A stretch of DNA of 64,000 nt, from the NCBI RefSeq assembly GCF_037039395.1, contig NZ_CP146242.1:2185001-2249000 (forward strand), written 5' to 3'. Below are positions 29,192 through 38,345 of the stretch, in pieces. How positions within the stretch are numbered: position 1 is the first letter of the stretch; each line of letters opens with the position of its first letter. The position numbers and the translations under genes were made by a program. The notes beneath the pieces are model-generated. The model saw nothing but the letters and a program-made list of their open reading frames with translations, was not told the origin of the DNA and ran no database searches. This DNA is from Agrobacterium vitis (GTDB lineage: Bacteria; Pseudomonadota; Alphaproteobacteria; Rhizobiales; Rhizobiaceae).

Positions 29192-29547
29192 GTGAACTCT
29201 CCTTTGCTTGGTCAGCATTGAGAACGCCGGGCGGTTTGAATTGCCGCGTTTCTGGTTCTCTAGAGTCTGTCAGGTTCAGACTGAACCAGACTGACTCTCG
29301 CTTCTTTTGTTTTCGTTTGTCTTTTTGGGAAAACCGGTGACCACTTTTCCCTGACAAACTCTGGGCCGTGAAAGCAGGTGCAGGATTGGACTTCGGTTCC
29401 CGATGTCGGTAATGATGCGGCGCTTTCGATAGCCAACAGATAGGCGCTTGCCGTTCGGATTGCAGCTGGTTTTGCTTGCATTCATGCAAACTTGACTTTG
29501 CGTCGTGAGAAATCAGAATGCATTCTGGAAAAAACTGGAGGCTTATC
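29192..29547. promoter_or_regulatory. divergent promoter of mhqO-like gene and lysR, with palindrome
   Basis: 356 bases with no gene. A 15-base palindrome GGTTCAG-A-CTGAACC at 29273-29287 lies about 80 bases before the dioxygenase start, and is a candidate LysR or repressor site. The segment 29315-29345 (TTTTTGGGAAAACCGGTGA) is a fragment of a sequence common in rhizobial intergenic regions. Confidence 0.5.
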
Positions 29548-30486
29548 ATGCGGGCAGCAAAATCCTTGGCCTGGGACGATCTGCGGCTCATCAAGGCCAT
29601 AGCGCAGGCCCAGGGCATGGCCGGGGCAGCGGCGGCACTGGGGATTGATCATTCCACCGTGTTCCGCAGGCTCGGCGCCCTGGAAGAGGCACTGGATGTG
29701 TCGCTGTTCGAGCGCAGGCGCTCAGGCTATGCATTGACGCCGACCGGGGAAGAAGCGGTGCGTACTGCCGAGCGGATTGAGGCGGAGGTTGCGCAGCTGG
29801 AGCGCCGTCTGCAGGGCCGGGAGATTGCGCCGGCCGGTGAAATCCGGGTGACGACGGCCGACAGTCTGCTGGTATATTTGCTGACGCCCTTGTTTGCCCG
29901 GTTCCAGCAGGCCTATCCTGATATTCAGCTGGATGTGGTGATCGGCAATAATGCTTTGAATCTTTCGCGGCGGGATGCAGATATTGCCATTCGCGCCACG
30001 GACAATCCGCCGGACACGCTTGTCGGACGCCGCATCGGCCTGATCGCCTGGGCGCTTTATGGTCGCGGCCAGGATTTTGTCGCCGCATCCGAAGCGTCGC
30101 CGGAAGAACTCGATGCCGCCAATTGGGTTTGCCTGGGCGAAGACATGGCGGGGTTGAAAGTGGTTAAGGCGGCCACGCAACAGCTGGCGCCAAAACAGCT
30201 GCGTTACCGCGCCAATTCTGTGCTGGCATTGGCCGATGCGGTGGAGGTGGGCATCGGCATTGGCCATATTCCCTGTTTCATAGGTGACGTACGCCCCGCC
30301 CTGGTTCGGCTTTCGCCGACCATTGCCGATTATTCCGCCAGCCTTTGGCTGCTGACCCATCAGGACCTGCGGCATTCACCTCGTATTCGCGTGTTCATGG
30401 ATTTCATTGCCTCTCAATTGATACCCCTGCGACCGCTGATCGCAGGGGTATCGCCTTGCCGTTCCGATGCCCTCCAGCAACTTTGA
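29548..30486 (+). CDS. LysR-family transcriptional regulator
   Basis: 312-residue regulator. The winged helix-turn-helix at about 10-65 includes GAAAALGIDHSTVFRRLGAL; the effector domain follows from about 90 (GEIRVTTADSLLVYLLTPLF). ATG 29548 is chosen because TGGAGG lies 6 bases upstream; a longer frame starts at 29518. It is divergent from the MhqO-type dioxygenase and most likely controls it in response to a quinone or phenol. Confidence 0.88.
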   Translation: MRAAKSLAWDDLRLIKAIAQAQGMAGAAAALGIDHSTVFRRLGALEEALDVSLFERRRSGYALTPTGEEAVRTAERIEAEVAQLERRLQGREIAPAGEIRVTTADSLLVYLLTPLFARFQQAYPDIQLDVVIGNNALNLSRRDADIAIRATDNPPDTLVGRRIGLIAWALYGRGQDFVAASEASPEELDAANWVCLGEDMAGLKVVKAATQQLAPKQLRYRANSVLALADAVEVGIGIGHIPCFIGDVRPALVRLSPTIADYSASLWLLTHQDLRHSPRIRVFMDFIASQLIPLRPLIAGVSPCRSDALQQL

Positions 30487-30776
30487 TCTCGCCGATGTCG
30501 TATTCTGGGCATAGGAGTTCCTCGGTCGGCGCCAGAAGCGAGATCAGGGTCAGGTCGGGGAAAGTTTACCTTTGCTATGCTGTCTGCGTCTTTGCGGAAC
30601 ATTCTTTGCCACGCTTTTCCTGTTGAAAGTCGATGGGTGAGAATTCGTTAAGATTGTTTGAATAGTGTCGGCGTAGAGAGGGTATCTTGAAACGGCCGTA
30701 GAAGGCCGCTAGTAGTTTGTTGCGCCCACCGTCTGCGATGGCAGTCGCACTGTGGAAGCGCCAAGGAGTTGTGCGA

Positions 30777-31959
30777 GTGGAGAGTTACCCGTTGAAAAAG
30801 GTTGTCGCAGTTTTTGTTACTGCGGGTCTTGCTGCATGCAATACTCTACCGGCGTCAGGGCCGCTTTCCTCGCAAATCGAGGGCCAGGCAGGGAAGTCAA
30901 GGCAGGAGCTGAACAGGCCCAATGCATCGGTTTTCGATGTTGTGGATGTCGATCAGCGGACTGCCCGGACGGTTTCCGGTTTTTCAAATTCGATGTTCAG
31001 CCGCCGTTTCGGTGTTGGTGGACGGGCTGGCCGTGTGGTGATCGGGATTGGCGATCAGTTGAAGATCAGCATTTTCGAAGCGGGATCTGACGGGCTGTTT
31101 TCGACGAGCCAGTCCAAGCAGACCACCATCGATGTGGTGATCCAGCCGGATGGAACCGGCACCATTCCCTATGTCGGACAGATCGTTTTGGCTGGCAAGA
31201 CCCAGGAAGAGGCGCGCAAGGCCATTCTGGCCAAGCTGGTCAATAAGGCGGTGGAGCCTGATGTTCTTGTCACGGCGGCAGGCACCGCTTCGCGTTCCGT
31301 CACGGTTTCCGGCTCCGTCGGCAAGCCTTCGAATGTTGAGCTGACCCTGGCCGGAGACAAGCTCACCGAGGTGATCGCACGGGCTGGCGGGGCTTCCAGC
31401 GAACCCTATGAATCCTGATGTAACCCTGGTGCGAGGCACCAAGTCTGCCAGCGTGCTTTTGAAGTCGCTGATCGAAAATCCGCGTGAAAACATTTATGTT
31501 GAGCCGCGCGATCAGATCTATGTCACCCACGATCCGCGCACCTTCACCATTCTGGGTGAAGTGCAGAAGAATGGGCGCCTAGCCTTCGGTGCCAATGATC
31601 TGAACCTCCTGGAAGCGATTGCACTTGGCGGCGGCGGGTCCGATACCCAGGTGGATGCGGAAGGCTATTTCGTGTTCCGCTATGAGGAGCCGGAAATCGT
31701 CATGGATATTCTGGGCGCCAAGCGGTTCCACGAATTGCAGTCCAAGGGCATGGCTGCGAACAAGGATGGCCGATACCCGATCGTTTATCGGTTCAACATG
31801 CGTTCACCGGATAGCCTGATTGTCGGCCAGAGTTTCCCGATCAAGAGCCGCGATGTCATCTACGCCTCGCGTCATCCGACGGTTGATTTCTCGAAGTTCA
31901 TGCAATTGATCGCAACCCCGGTCGGTACCGCTTCCGGTGTTCGCACTTTGACGGAATGA
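30777..31959 (+). pseudogene. OPX-type polysaccharide export lipoprotein, +1 frameshift
   Basis: Outer-membrane polysaccharide export (Wza/KpsD-like) protein. From GTG 30777 (AAGGAG 8 bases upstream) a lipoprotein signal ends at LAAC with Cys21. The export domain follows (VVIGIGDQLKISIFEAG, PYVGQIVLAGKTQEEA), then SLBB sequence. The first frame stops at 31416. The SLBB and C-terminal half continues in the next frame, 31408-31959 (DQIYVTHDPRTFTILGEVQ). Dropping one base near 31412-31420 restores about 393 residues. No other polysaccharide genes adjoin it, so it could serve the exo cluster or a distant locus. The lesion may be a real mutation or a sequence error. The 290 bases upstream (30487-30776) hold no gene. 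Confidence 0.85.
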
Positions 31960-31974
31960 GTTTGAGGGATCTAG

Positions 31975-32003
31975 ACCAGGCGTCATTGAGAATGACGCCT
32001 GGT
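31975..32003 (+). terminator. terminator after the OPX gene
   Basis: A perfect 13-bp stem, ACCAGGCGTCATT/AATGACGCCTGGT with loop GAG, followed by ATTT. It lies 16 bases after the OPX stop and before the converging tetR end. Confidence 0.8.
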
Positions 32004-32046
32004 ATTTCCCATGAAAACACGTCAAGTGCTTGATATATTTAATATT

Positions 32047-32766
32047 CTATAAGATGATATGCTGTGAGCTTTCTCGGTTAGCGGATCCTGCGGCAGTTTC
32101 CTGCCGTGTCGCATGGGTGGTCGGTGGCTGCTTTGCTGGAGTTGTCGGTTGGCGCCGCGATCTTGTCGGGCCATACCTTGCGCAAATAATATCGACCGTG
32201 GCGGCGACATTGGCCTCCATGTCGCTTTCGCTCGGAATTCCGGCGACACCAAGCAGCACGGGTTCATAAAGACCGGCCTCGCACAGCGCCTTGAATTCCC
32301 GTGCCGCCTTCGCGCTATCGGGTGGGACAAGTTTACCTGATATCTTCATCGCCTCGAAAACCTGTATGAAGCGGTCCAGAACCCGGCGTGGGCCGATGTC
32401 GAAATAAATCGCGCTGAGATCGGTGGCTCTGCCTGCTTCCGACACCACCAGACGGGTGATTGCGATGATCTTGGGGCGCAGCAGCAGCCTCAGATAGTTC
32501 ATTCCGAGTGCTTTCAGCGTGTTTGCCGCGTCCTGTTCCTTGTCGATGACCTCCATCAAAGGTGCAAAGGCATCTTCACCCGCCTGAACGACAAAAGCGG
32601 CAAAGAGATCCGCCTTGCTGGGGAAATAGCCATAGAGCGTTCCTTTCGATCCGCCGACTTCTGCCGCGACCGCGGCCATCGACACCTGGGCATAGCCATG
32701 GCGAAGGAACATCGACCCGGCAATGTCGACAATGGCTTGGCGCTTGGCCTGGGTTCTGACACGCAT
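32047..32766 (-). CDS. TetR-family regulator (divergent from stilbene oxygenase)
   Basis: 239-residue repressor. The helix-turn-helix at about 25-50 reads MAAVAAEVGGSKGTLYGYF, followed by the ligand domain, and an unusually long basic, proline-rich tail after about 200. It diverges from the oxygenase gene across about 100 bases that hold two matching GTAC-based operators, so it very likely controls that gene and itself. It is a paralogue of the TetR at 39919, with shared FPSKADLF/FPSKEALF blocks. Confidence 0.88.
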   Translation of the reverse strand: MRVRTQAKRQAIVDIAGSMFLRHGYAQVSMAAVAAEVGGSKGTLYGYFPSKADLFAAFVVQAGEDAFAPLMEVIDKEQDAANTLKALGMNYLRLLLRPKIIAITRLVVSEAGRATDLSAIYFDIGPRRVLDRFIQVFEAMKISGKLVPPDSAKAAREFKALCEAGLYEPVLLGVAGIPSESDMEANVAATVDIICARYGPTRSRRQPTTPAKQPPTTHATRQETAAGSANRESSQHIIL

Positions 32767-32781
32767 GGCGCCTCCTGAAAT

Positions 32782-32847
32782 CGTACGGGGATGTACGTTT
32801 ATAACTTGACGTCTGTCACATGGCTGTATATGTACAATATCGTACGG
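32782..32847. promoter_or_regulatory. paired TetR operators
   Basis: Two related sites lie between the tetR and oxygenase starts. Site 1, CGTACGGGGATGTACG, is at 32782-32797; site 2, TGTACAATATCGTACGG, is at 32831-32847. Site 2 is the reverse complement of site 1 in pattern. Each has two GTAC half-sites exactly 10 bases apart. Site 2 ends 18 bases before the oxygenase ATG, where a bound repressor would block transcription. Confidence 0.65.
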
Positions 32848-32865
32848 TTATGAAAGGTCAATCCG

Positions 32866-34332
32866 ATGACAGTCCCATTTCCAAATAAGCCTGAATTTAC
32901 TGGATCGCTCTACAAGCCGGCCCGTTTTGAAGGCCAGGTTTATGATCTCGAAGTGGAGGGCAAAGTGCCCGAGGAGATCGACGGCACGTTCTTTCAGGTT
33001 GCTCCCGACCCGCAATATCCCCCCATGCTTGGAGAGGACATTTTCTTCAATGGCGATGGCGCTGTCAGCGCCTTCCGGTTCAAGAACGGCCATGTTGATT
33101 TTCAGCGTCGTTACGTGATGACCGAGCGATTGAAGGCCCAGCGTGACGCCCGCGCCTCCCTGCACGGGATCTATCGCAATCCCTTTACCAACGATCCGAG
33201 CGTCAAGGATATTTCCAACTCCACCGCCAATACCAATGTCGTTGTTCACAATGGCAAGCTGCTGGCGCTGAAGGAGGATAGCCCACCTTATGCTCTCGAC
33301 CCGGTCACGCTTGAAACCATCGGCCTTTATGATTTCGATGGCCAGTTGACCAGCGCGACCTTCACGGCCCATCCGAAATTTGACCCTGAAACCGGCGATC
33401 TGCTGTGTTTCGGCTACGAGGCCAAGGGTGAGGCTACCCCTGACATCGTCTATTACGAGATCGACAAGCACGGCCGGATGAAGCGTGAAGTGTGGATTAC
33501 CGCACCTTATGCCGCAATGATCCATGACTTCGCGGTGACGGAGCATTTCGTAATTTTCCCGCTGATGCCGTTGACGGCGGATCTGGAGCGGATGAAGCAG
33601 GGCGGCAAGCACTTCCAGTGGCAGCCGGGTCTCGACCAGCTGTTCGGCATTCTGCGCCGGGATGGCGACGGACGCGATGTGCGCTGGTTCAAGGCGCCCA
33701 ACGGCTTCCAGGGCCACACGCTGAATGCCTTCGATGACGGCGGCAGGATCTTTGTCGATATGCCCGTTACATCAGGCAATATCTTCTATTTCTTCCCGCA
33801 ATCGGATGGCACGGTGCCGCCGCCGGAAACCCTGTCGTCGCAGATGATGCGCTGGACCTTCGACATGCGGTCGAGCGGCAACAATATCGAAGTTAAGCCA
33901 CTCACCAGTTTCGCTTGCGAATTTCCCCGCAGCGACGACCGCTATTGCGGCCGGCAATATCGCCATGGCTTTGTGATCGCTATGGACCCGACCAAGCCCT
34001 TTGATGAAGCCCGGATCGGTCCCCGTCCGTTCCAGTTCTTCAACCAGCTGGCGCATCTGGATATTGCAACGGGTAAGACCCAGCTCTGGTTTGCCGACGA
34101 TCAGTCCTGTTTCCAGGAGCCGATCTTCGTGCCTCGCCGGCCGGACGCGCCTGAAGGCGATGGCTATGTGATCGGTCTGGTGAATCGGTTGGCGGAGCGC
34201 GCCACGGATCTCCTCGTGCTGGATGCGCAACATCTGTCCGACGGACCGATTGCAACCATCAAGTTGCCGATGCGTCTACGCATGTCGCTGCACGGCAATT
34301 GGGTGCCGGGCGATCAGCTGAAGGCGGTTTGA
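32866..34332 (+). CDS. stilbene-cleaving dioxygenase (carotenoid oxygenase family)
   Basis: Iron(II) dioxygenase of 488 residues, splitting a central C=C bond into two aldehydes. The beta-propeller family's four iron histidines are present: His169 (FTAHPK), His220 (MIHDFAVT), His284 (GHTLNAF) and His476 (SLHGNW). Stilbene-specific enzymes replace carotenoid-binding residues with a Tyr and Lys that hold the 4'-hydroxyl. Here Tyr103 and Lys136 (LALKEDSPPY), with Phe60/61, sit where I recall those residues in NOV1 of Novosphingobium (Tyr101, Lys134, Phe59). Lignostilbene or resveratrol is thus the likely substrate type (inference). AAAGG precedes the ATG by 8 bases. The nearby aldehyde dehydrogenase could oxidise the products. 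Confidence 0.9.
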   Translation: MTVPFPNKPEFTGSLYKPARFEGQVYDLEVEGKVPEEIDGTFFQVAPDPQYPPMLGEDIFFNGDGAVSAFRFKNGHVDFQRRYVMTERLKAQRDARASLHGIYRNPFTNDPSVKDISNSTANTNVVVHNGKLLALKEDSPPYALDPVTLETIGLYDFDGQLTSATFTAHPKFDPETGDLLCFGYEAKGEATPDIVYYEIDKHGRMKREVWITAPYAAMIHDFAVTEHFVIFPLMPLTADLERMKQGGKHFQWQPGLDQLFGILRRDGDGRDVRWFKAPNGFQGHTLNAFDDGGRIFVDMPVTSGNIFYFFPQSDGTVPPPETLSSQMMRWTFDMRSSGNNIEVKPLTSFACEFPRSDDRYCGRQYRHGFVIAMDPTKPFDEARIGPRPFQFFNQLAHLDIATGKTQLWFADDQSCFQEPIFVPRRPDAPEGDGYVIGLVNRLAERATDLLVLDAQHLSDGPIATIKLPMRLRMSLHGNWVPGDQLKAV

Positions 34333-34998
34333 GGTAGTCTTAAGGGCCGCATCGGACTTGAAAGCCAGTCTCCGGTTTTCGGTCTGATGCGGTGCTGGCA
34401 GGGCCCGAAACGGCTCACAGTCCGTCCAATAATCGCCACTGGCCGTCTGCAAATGGCAATTTCTGCGCTTACCGAGCCTCACGTACTTTAAGTACGCTCC
34501 GTTCCGGTTCTTGAAATCACCATTTTCACCAGGCCAGCAGCAATTCTTGAGCAGACTGTCAGGCATCCCAGCCTTTTAAAAGGAAGACGAAAGGTCATCT
34601 TCGATGATGGTTCGTATGCGTTGTTTGGTGCCGGCAGTGAGAATTGCCGGCACGTCCAGGCGGCTAAGCTCCCTTTAACTTGTCTGGTTAGAGGCAATTA
34701 TCCCAGGTTTACAAAGCGCTACGATATTGGTCGACTGCATAATTCGTCAAATCGGTTTCGATTTAAGGAGAAAATTATGCAGGAGATTTAAAGTGTTACA
34801 GTGTCCTTTGTGCGGTTATAAAACGCACGGCGCTGTAATGAACTGTCGGACTATGATTGTATTCTCTGTTTCGCAGTGACGATGACAGTTTGTCTGGGGG
34901 CGTTGCTGGAAATATGATGGATATCGAAATAACAATAGAAACTGGCGGCGTTGTTGCGCATCCTCCCGAAGCGCGCGTCGTTGATGCGGTCAAGTGAG
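34333..34998. other. intergenic, 666 bases, palindromes only
   Basis: No credible gene between the oxygenase and the NDH-2 gene. A palindrome ACGTACTTTAAGTACG lies at about 34484-34499, with other decayed inverted repeats around it. The second half holds copy B of the palindromic element. The gap means that the downstream genes may have their own promoter. Confidence 0.5.
34735..34838 (+). repeat. rhizobial palindromic repeat element, copy B
   Basis: Inverted copy of the element at 25597. Module 2 has a degenerate left arm (34735-34757) and an intact right arm (34759-34782) containing TTTAAGGAGAAAATTATGCA. Module 1 follows with TTACAG/CTGTAA arms around GTGCG-gttataaaa-CGCAC (to about 34838). 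The ATG here opens only four codons before TAA. Confidence 0.8.
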
Positions 34999-36258
34999 AT
35001 GTCTCATAAAATTGTTGTCGTTGGTGCCGGTTTTGCCGGTTTGCAGGCCATCCACGATCTTCAGCGTCGGGATGTTTCAATCACGCTGATTGATCGGCGC
35101 AATCATCACCTGTTTCAGCCGCTGCTCTATCAGGTTGCGACCACCGTTCTGGCGACCTCGGAAATCGCCTGGCCGATCCGGCATCTGTTCCGTGATCGTC
35201 CGGAAGTTACCACATTGCTGGACGACGTCATCGGTATCGACCGCGCCGCGCGGCAGGTTCTGCTCAAGCGGGGCGAACCCGTGCCCTATGACCGGCTGAT
35301 ATTGGCCACCGGCTCCCGCCATGCCTATTTCGGTAAGGACGAGTGGGAAGACTTCGCTCCCGGCCTGAAGACGCTGGAAGATGCGACGACAATCCGTCGC
35401 CGGATGCTGATTGCCTTCGAGCAGGCGGAACTGGAGACGGACCCGGAGCTGCGCAAGGCTTTGTTGACCTTTTCTGTGATCGGAGCCGGTCCGACCGGTG
35501 TCGAACTGGCTGGAATGATCGCCGAGCTCGCTCACAAGACCTTGCCTCGGGAATTTCGCCGGATCGATACCCGGCAAGCCCGCATCCTTTTGGTAGAGGG
35601 CGGTCCGCGTGTGCTGTCAGCCTTCAGTCCGCAGCTTTCTGCCTATGCCGCAGCCGCTCTTGAGCGGTTGGGCGTCGAGGTGCTGCTGAACAGTCCAGTG
35701 ACCGAATGCGACACTGGCGGCATCGTGATCCATGAGAACAGGATTGGCTGCCGGACTATCGTCTGGGCCGCCGGTGTGCAGGCGTCCGGTGCGGCGCGCT
35801 GGCTCGGCGTCGACGCGGATCGCGCTGGCCGTGTCATCGTCCGGCCTGACCTGACTTTGCCTGATGACCCGGATATCTTCGTGATCGGTGATACGGCCTG
35901 CGTGTCACAGGCGGATGGAAAGCCCGTTCCGGGGCTGGCGCCAGCGGCAAAGCAGCAGGGAAAATATGTGGCGCAGGTGATCAACCGACGCCTTTCCGGC
36001 AAACCGGCGCCGGCACCCTTTCGCTATCGTCATCAGGGCAATCTCGCCACGATCGGCAGGCGCGCCGCGATTATCGAATATGGCAGGTTCAAGCTGAAAG
36101 GCAGCCTTGCCTGGTGGATCTGGGGCATCGCGCACATCTACTTCCTAATCGGCACGAGATCGCGCTTCGCCGTCGCCTGGAGCTGGCTATGGATTTACCT
36201 CACCGGCCTGCAAAGCGCGCGCCTGATTACCCAGAAAGAAACGCTGAAGAATGACTGA
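34999..36258 (+). CDS. ndh: type II NADH dehydrogenase (NDH-2)
   Basis: Membrane-bound flavoprotein passing electrons from NADH to quinone without proton pumping; 419 residues from ATG 34999. The FAD Rossmann motif VVVGAGFAGLQ follows the start, the NAD(P) motif SVIGAGPTGVELAG sits near 155, and the second FAD motif PDIFVIGDTACV near 300. The C-terminal hydrophobic segment (IAHIYFLIG, WSWLWIYLT) is the usual membrane anchor. A longer frame from 34951 is less likely because MSHKIVVVGAG is a normal N-terminus. Its link to the stilbene cluster is only by position. Confidence 0.9.
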   Translation: MSHKIVVVGAGFAGLQAIHDLQRRDVSITLIDRRNHHLFQPLLYQVATTVLATSEIAWPIRHLFRDRPEVTTLLDDVIGIDRAARQVLLKRGEPVPYDRLILATGSRHAYFGKDEWEDFAPGLKTLEDATTIRRRMLIAFEQAELETDPELRKALLTFSVIGAGPTGVELAGMIAELAHKTLPREFRRIDTRQARILLVEGGPRVLSAFSPQLSAYAAAALERLGVEVLLNSPVTECDTGGIVIHENRIGCRTIVWAAGVQASGAARWLGVDADRAGRVIVRPDLTLPDDPDIFVIGDTACVSQADGKPVPGLAPAAKQQGKYVAQVINRRLSGKPAPAPFRYRHQGNLATIGRRAAIIEYGRFKLKGSLAWWIWGIAHIYFLIGTRSRFAVAWSWLWIYLTGLQSARLITQKETLKND

Positions 36259-36351
36259 ACCGGGCAATCCCGTGGCTGGCCGGTCGCGGGCCTTCGCCAC
36301 CTTTACCAAGTCTCAAAGATCCTCACGCATCCTTGACTGACAAGCATCAAT

Positions 36352-36376
36352 AAGGGGGCCATTTTCAATGGCCCTT
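36352..36376 (+). terminator. hairpin between ndh and the FUSC gene
   Basis: A stem pairing 36352-36363 (AAGGGGGCCATT) with 36367-36376 (AATGGCCCTT), with a small G bulge and loop TTC. It covers the upstream ATG candidate (36368) of the FUSC gene and may act as a weak ndh terminator. Confidence 0.45.
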
Positions 36377-36439
36377 CATATCAGACACCAATCCGATACC
36401 GGAACCCCGGCGCTGCCGCCTTTGAAGAGAACCGACCGA

Positions 36440-38323
36440 ATGTCCTCAGCGACAAAAAAGACAATCAGTGGCGATGCGAACCGGTGGCGGCGTCGATTTG
36501 TTTTCTTAAAAGGCCCCAGCGTCAGCTTTGCCTTGCGCACCACCATTGCCGCTATTCTTGCCTTGGCGCTGGCCACCGTGCTGCAAATTCACCATCCCTA
36601 CTGGGCCGCAATGACCGTGTGGCTGGTCGCCCAACCCACCCGTGGCCTGGTGGTCGAGCGGGGATTGGCGCGGCTGGTCGGTACCATTATCGGGGCCCTC
36701 GTCGGTTTTCTCGTGCTCTGGCAATTGAGTGCGGCGCCCGGTCTGTTGCTCTCAGTGCTGATTTGCTGGGTTGCGCTTTGCGCGGCGGCTGGATCGTTCT
36801 TTCGTCATTTCCGCTCCTATGGGCTTTTGCTGGCTGGCTATACCGCAGCCGTCGTCACCATGTCGGGGCTGATCGAGCCCCAGCTTGGCCATGAACTTGC
36901 CTGGTCGCGGATCGCCTGTACCCTGATCGGCGTGGTGGCTTCGCTTGTCGCCACGGTGCTTTTCGCGCCGGGATCGGCCAAGGACATGGTTCATACCCGC
37001 TCGCTCGCGCTTCTACGTCAGGCTCTGTCGCTTTCGTCGGTCTTGCTGAAAACCCGTGGAGAGGCCATGGGGCAGACCGTGGGTGAACCCGTGCAACAGT
37101 TCTTCTCGGCGGTCGTCCAGATGGATACCGATCTCGATACATTGGCCGCGGGCTCGCTCACAGGGCATCAGCGCGCCCGATTTGCCCGTCACATTGCCGC
37201 CGCCTCGACCATTATGGTCACCGAAGCGATGACCGCCTGCCAGCTCGAGGTGCCACGGATGAGGGCGGAAAAGACCGCTGAAGCGTTGGCCTCAGTCGAT
37301 CTGGCGCTGGGACGTGGCGATATCGAGGCGGCCCATACCGCTGTCGCGGCAATCGACGAGCATGCGCCGCAATTGTCGGCCGCCGTGACCGCTGCCATCG
37401 GTTATCTGGGTGAGCTTTCCGCTGTCCAGCCTGTCAAACACCTCCTCGCTCTCAATGCTCTGCGCATATCGGACACCAGGGGGGCTGTGATTGCCTTTTG
37501 CCGGACGTTTCTTGCGCTGAGCGCTGTGGCGCTGGTCTGGAAGCTGACCGGCTGGTCGCTGGGCCCGGTCATGCTGATGACGGCTGCCGTGTTCGTCACG
37601 CTGTTTTCAAGCCATGAAGCCCCTCAGCTCGCGGTTGGTGAGGCATTGAAGGGGACGCTATGCGGCGCAACGCTTGGCTTGCTTTCGCGGATTTTTCTGC
37701 TGCCACATGCGGAAAACTCGCTGGACATGCTGTTGATGGTGGCGCCTTTCCTGGCGGTGGGCGCCTATGCGATGTCGCGTCCGAAAACCGCCAAAGCGGC
37801 CATCGACGGTAATATGTCCTTTCTGCTCGCCGCCCAGCCGGTTTTTCCGGTGGCGGTATCGCCTTGGCTTTCGATGGAGCAGACCTTGGCAATGGTGGCG
37901 GGCGTGGCTGCTGCGGCACTCGCCTTTCGTTTTGTCTTCCCGGTCAATCATCGCCTGGTGCTGACAGTGCTACGCAACCGTCTGACAGAGGATCTTGAGG
38001 TGACGGCCCGGCTTGCAAGCCATGAACAGGTGCTGCAACGGCGCTACAGAATGATCCAGCGCATCCTGCGCATGGGCAGTCTGCGGCTCGTTAAGCCTTC
38101 GGAAACCAGCCGGGACGTGTTTCTGCTTCTCTGCCTTGTGACCATGCTGGGCCGTCTTCTGGAACGGCGTGAGCGTGATGACATCGCCCCGCTCGACAGG
38201 CGCTATGTCGATTTTGCACTCGAGGCACTGAAGGCGGCTCCTGAAAACTGGGAGCACCACCATTCGGTCTTCTCGACCCTCCTGAAACGGGATCCGATCC
38301 TGGTTCCCCTCACATCCCTCTGA
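36440..38323 (+). CDS. FUSC-family aromatic acid exporter-like protein
   Basis: Inner-membrane protein of 627 residues, of the fusaric-acid-resistance/AaeB type that exports aromatic carboxylic acids. Two bundles of about six helices are visible, the first from ALRTTIAAILALALATVLQI and the second from about 380 (TFLALSAVALVWKL), each followed by a soluble region. This is the internal duplication typical of the family. A start at 36368 would add 24 residues but lies in a hairpin. In context it could expel hydroxybenzoates formed from cleaved stilbenes (inference). It is 22 bases before the aldehyde dehydrogenase. Confidence 0.85.
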   Translation: MSSATKKTISGDANRWRRRFVFLKGPSVSFALRTTIAAILALALATVLQIHHPYWAAMTVWLVAQPTRGLVVERGLARLVGTIIGALVGFLVLWQLSAAPGLLLSVLICWVALCAAAGSFFRHFRSYGLLLAGYTAAVVTMSGLIEPQLGHELAWSRIACTLIGVVASLVATVLFAPGSAKDMVHTRSLALLRQALSLSSVLLKTRGEAMGQTVGEPVQQFFSAVVQMDTDLDTLAAGSLTGHQRARFARHIAAASTIMVTEAMTACQLEVPRMRAEKTAEALASVDLALGRGDIEAAHTAVAAIDEHAPQLSAAVTAAIGYLGELSAVQPVKHLLALNALRISDTRGAVIAFCRTFLALSAVALVWKLTGWSLGPVMLMTAAVFVTLFSSHEAPQLAVGEALKGTLCGATLGLLSRIFLLPHAENSLDMLLMVAPFLAVGAYAMSRPKTAKAAIDGNMSFLLAAQPVFPVAVSPWLSMEQTLAMVAGVAAAALAFRFVFPVNHRLVLTVLRNRLTEDLEVTARLASHEQVLQRRYRMIQRILRMGSLRLVKPSETSRDVFLLLCLVTMLGRLLERRERDDIAPLDRRYVDFALEALKAAPENWEHHHSVFSTLLKRDPILVPLTSL

Positions 38324-38345
38324 ATTTCAATTGTGGAGAAAAGCA

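Noticed and set aside
29043..29618. 191-codon minus-strand frame crossing the lysR/mhqO intergenic region
   Set aside because: Overlaps two real genes in the wrong frame; the intergenic part is AT-rich regulatory DNA.
32848..33717. 289-codon minus-strand frame opposite the stilbene oxygenase
   Set aside because: Antisense to a gene with intact catalytic residues; no own start signals.
36368..36439. Longer N-terminus for the FUSC gene from ATG 36368
   Set aside because: That ATG lies in the 3' arm of a stable hairpin and the added residues show no family pattern, though AAGGGGG upstream keeps it possible.
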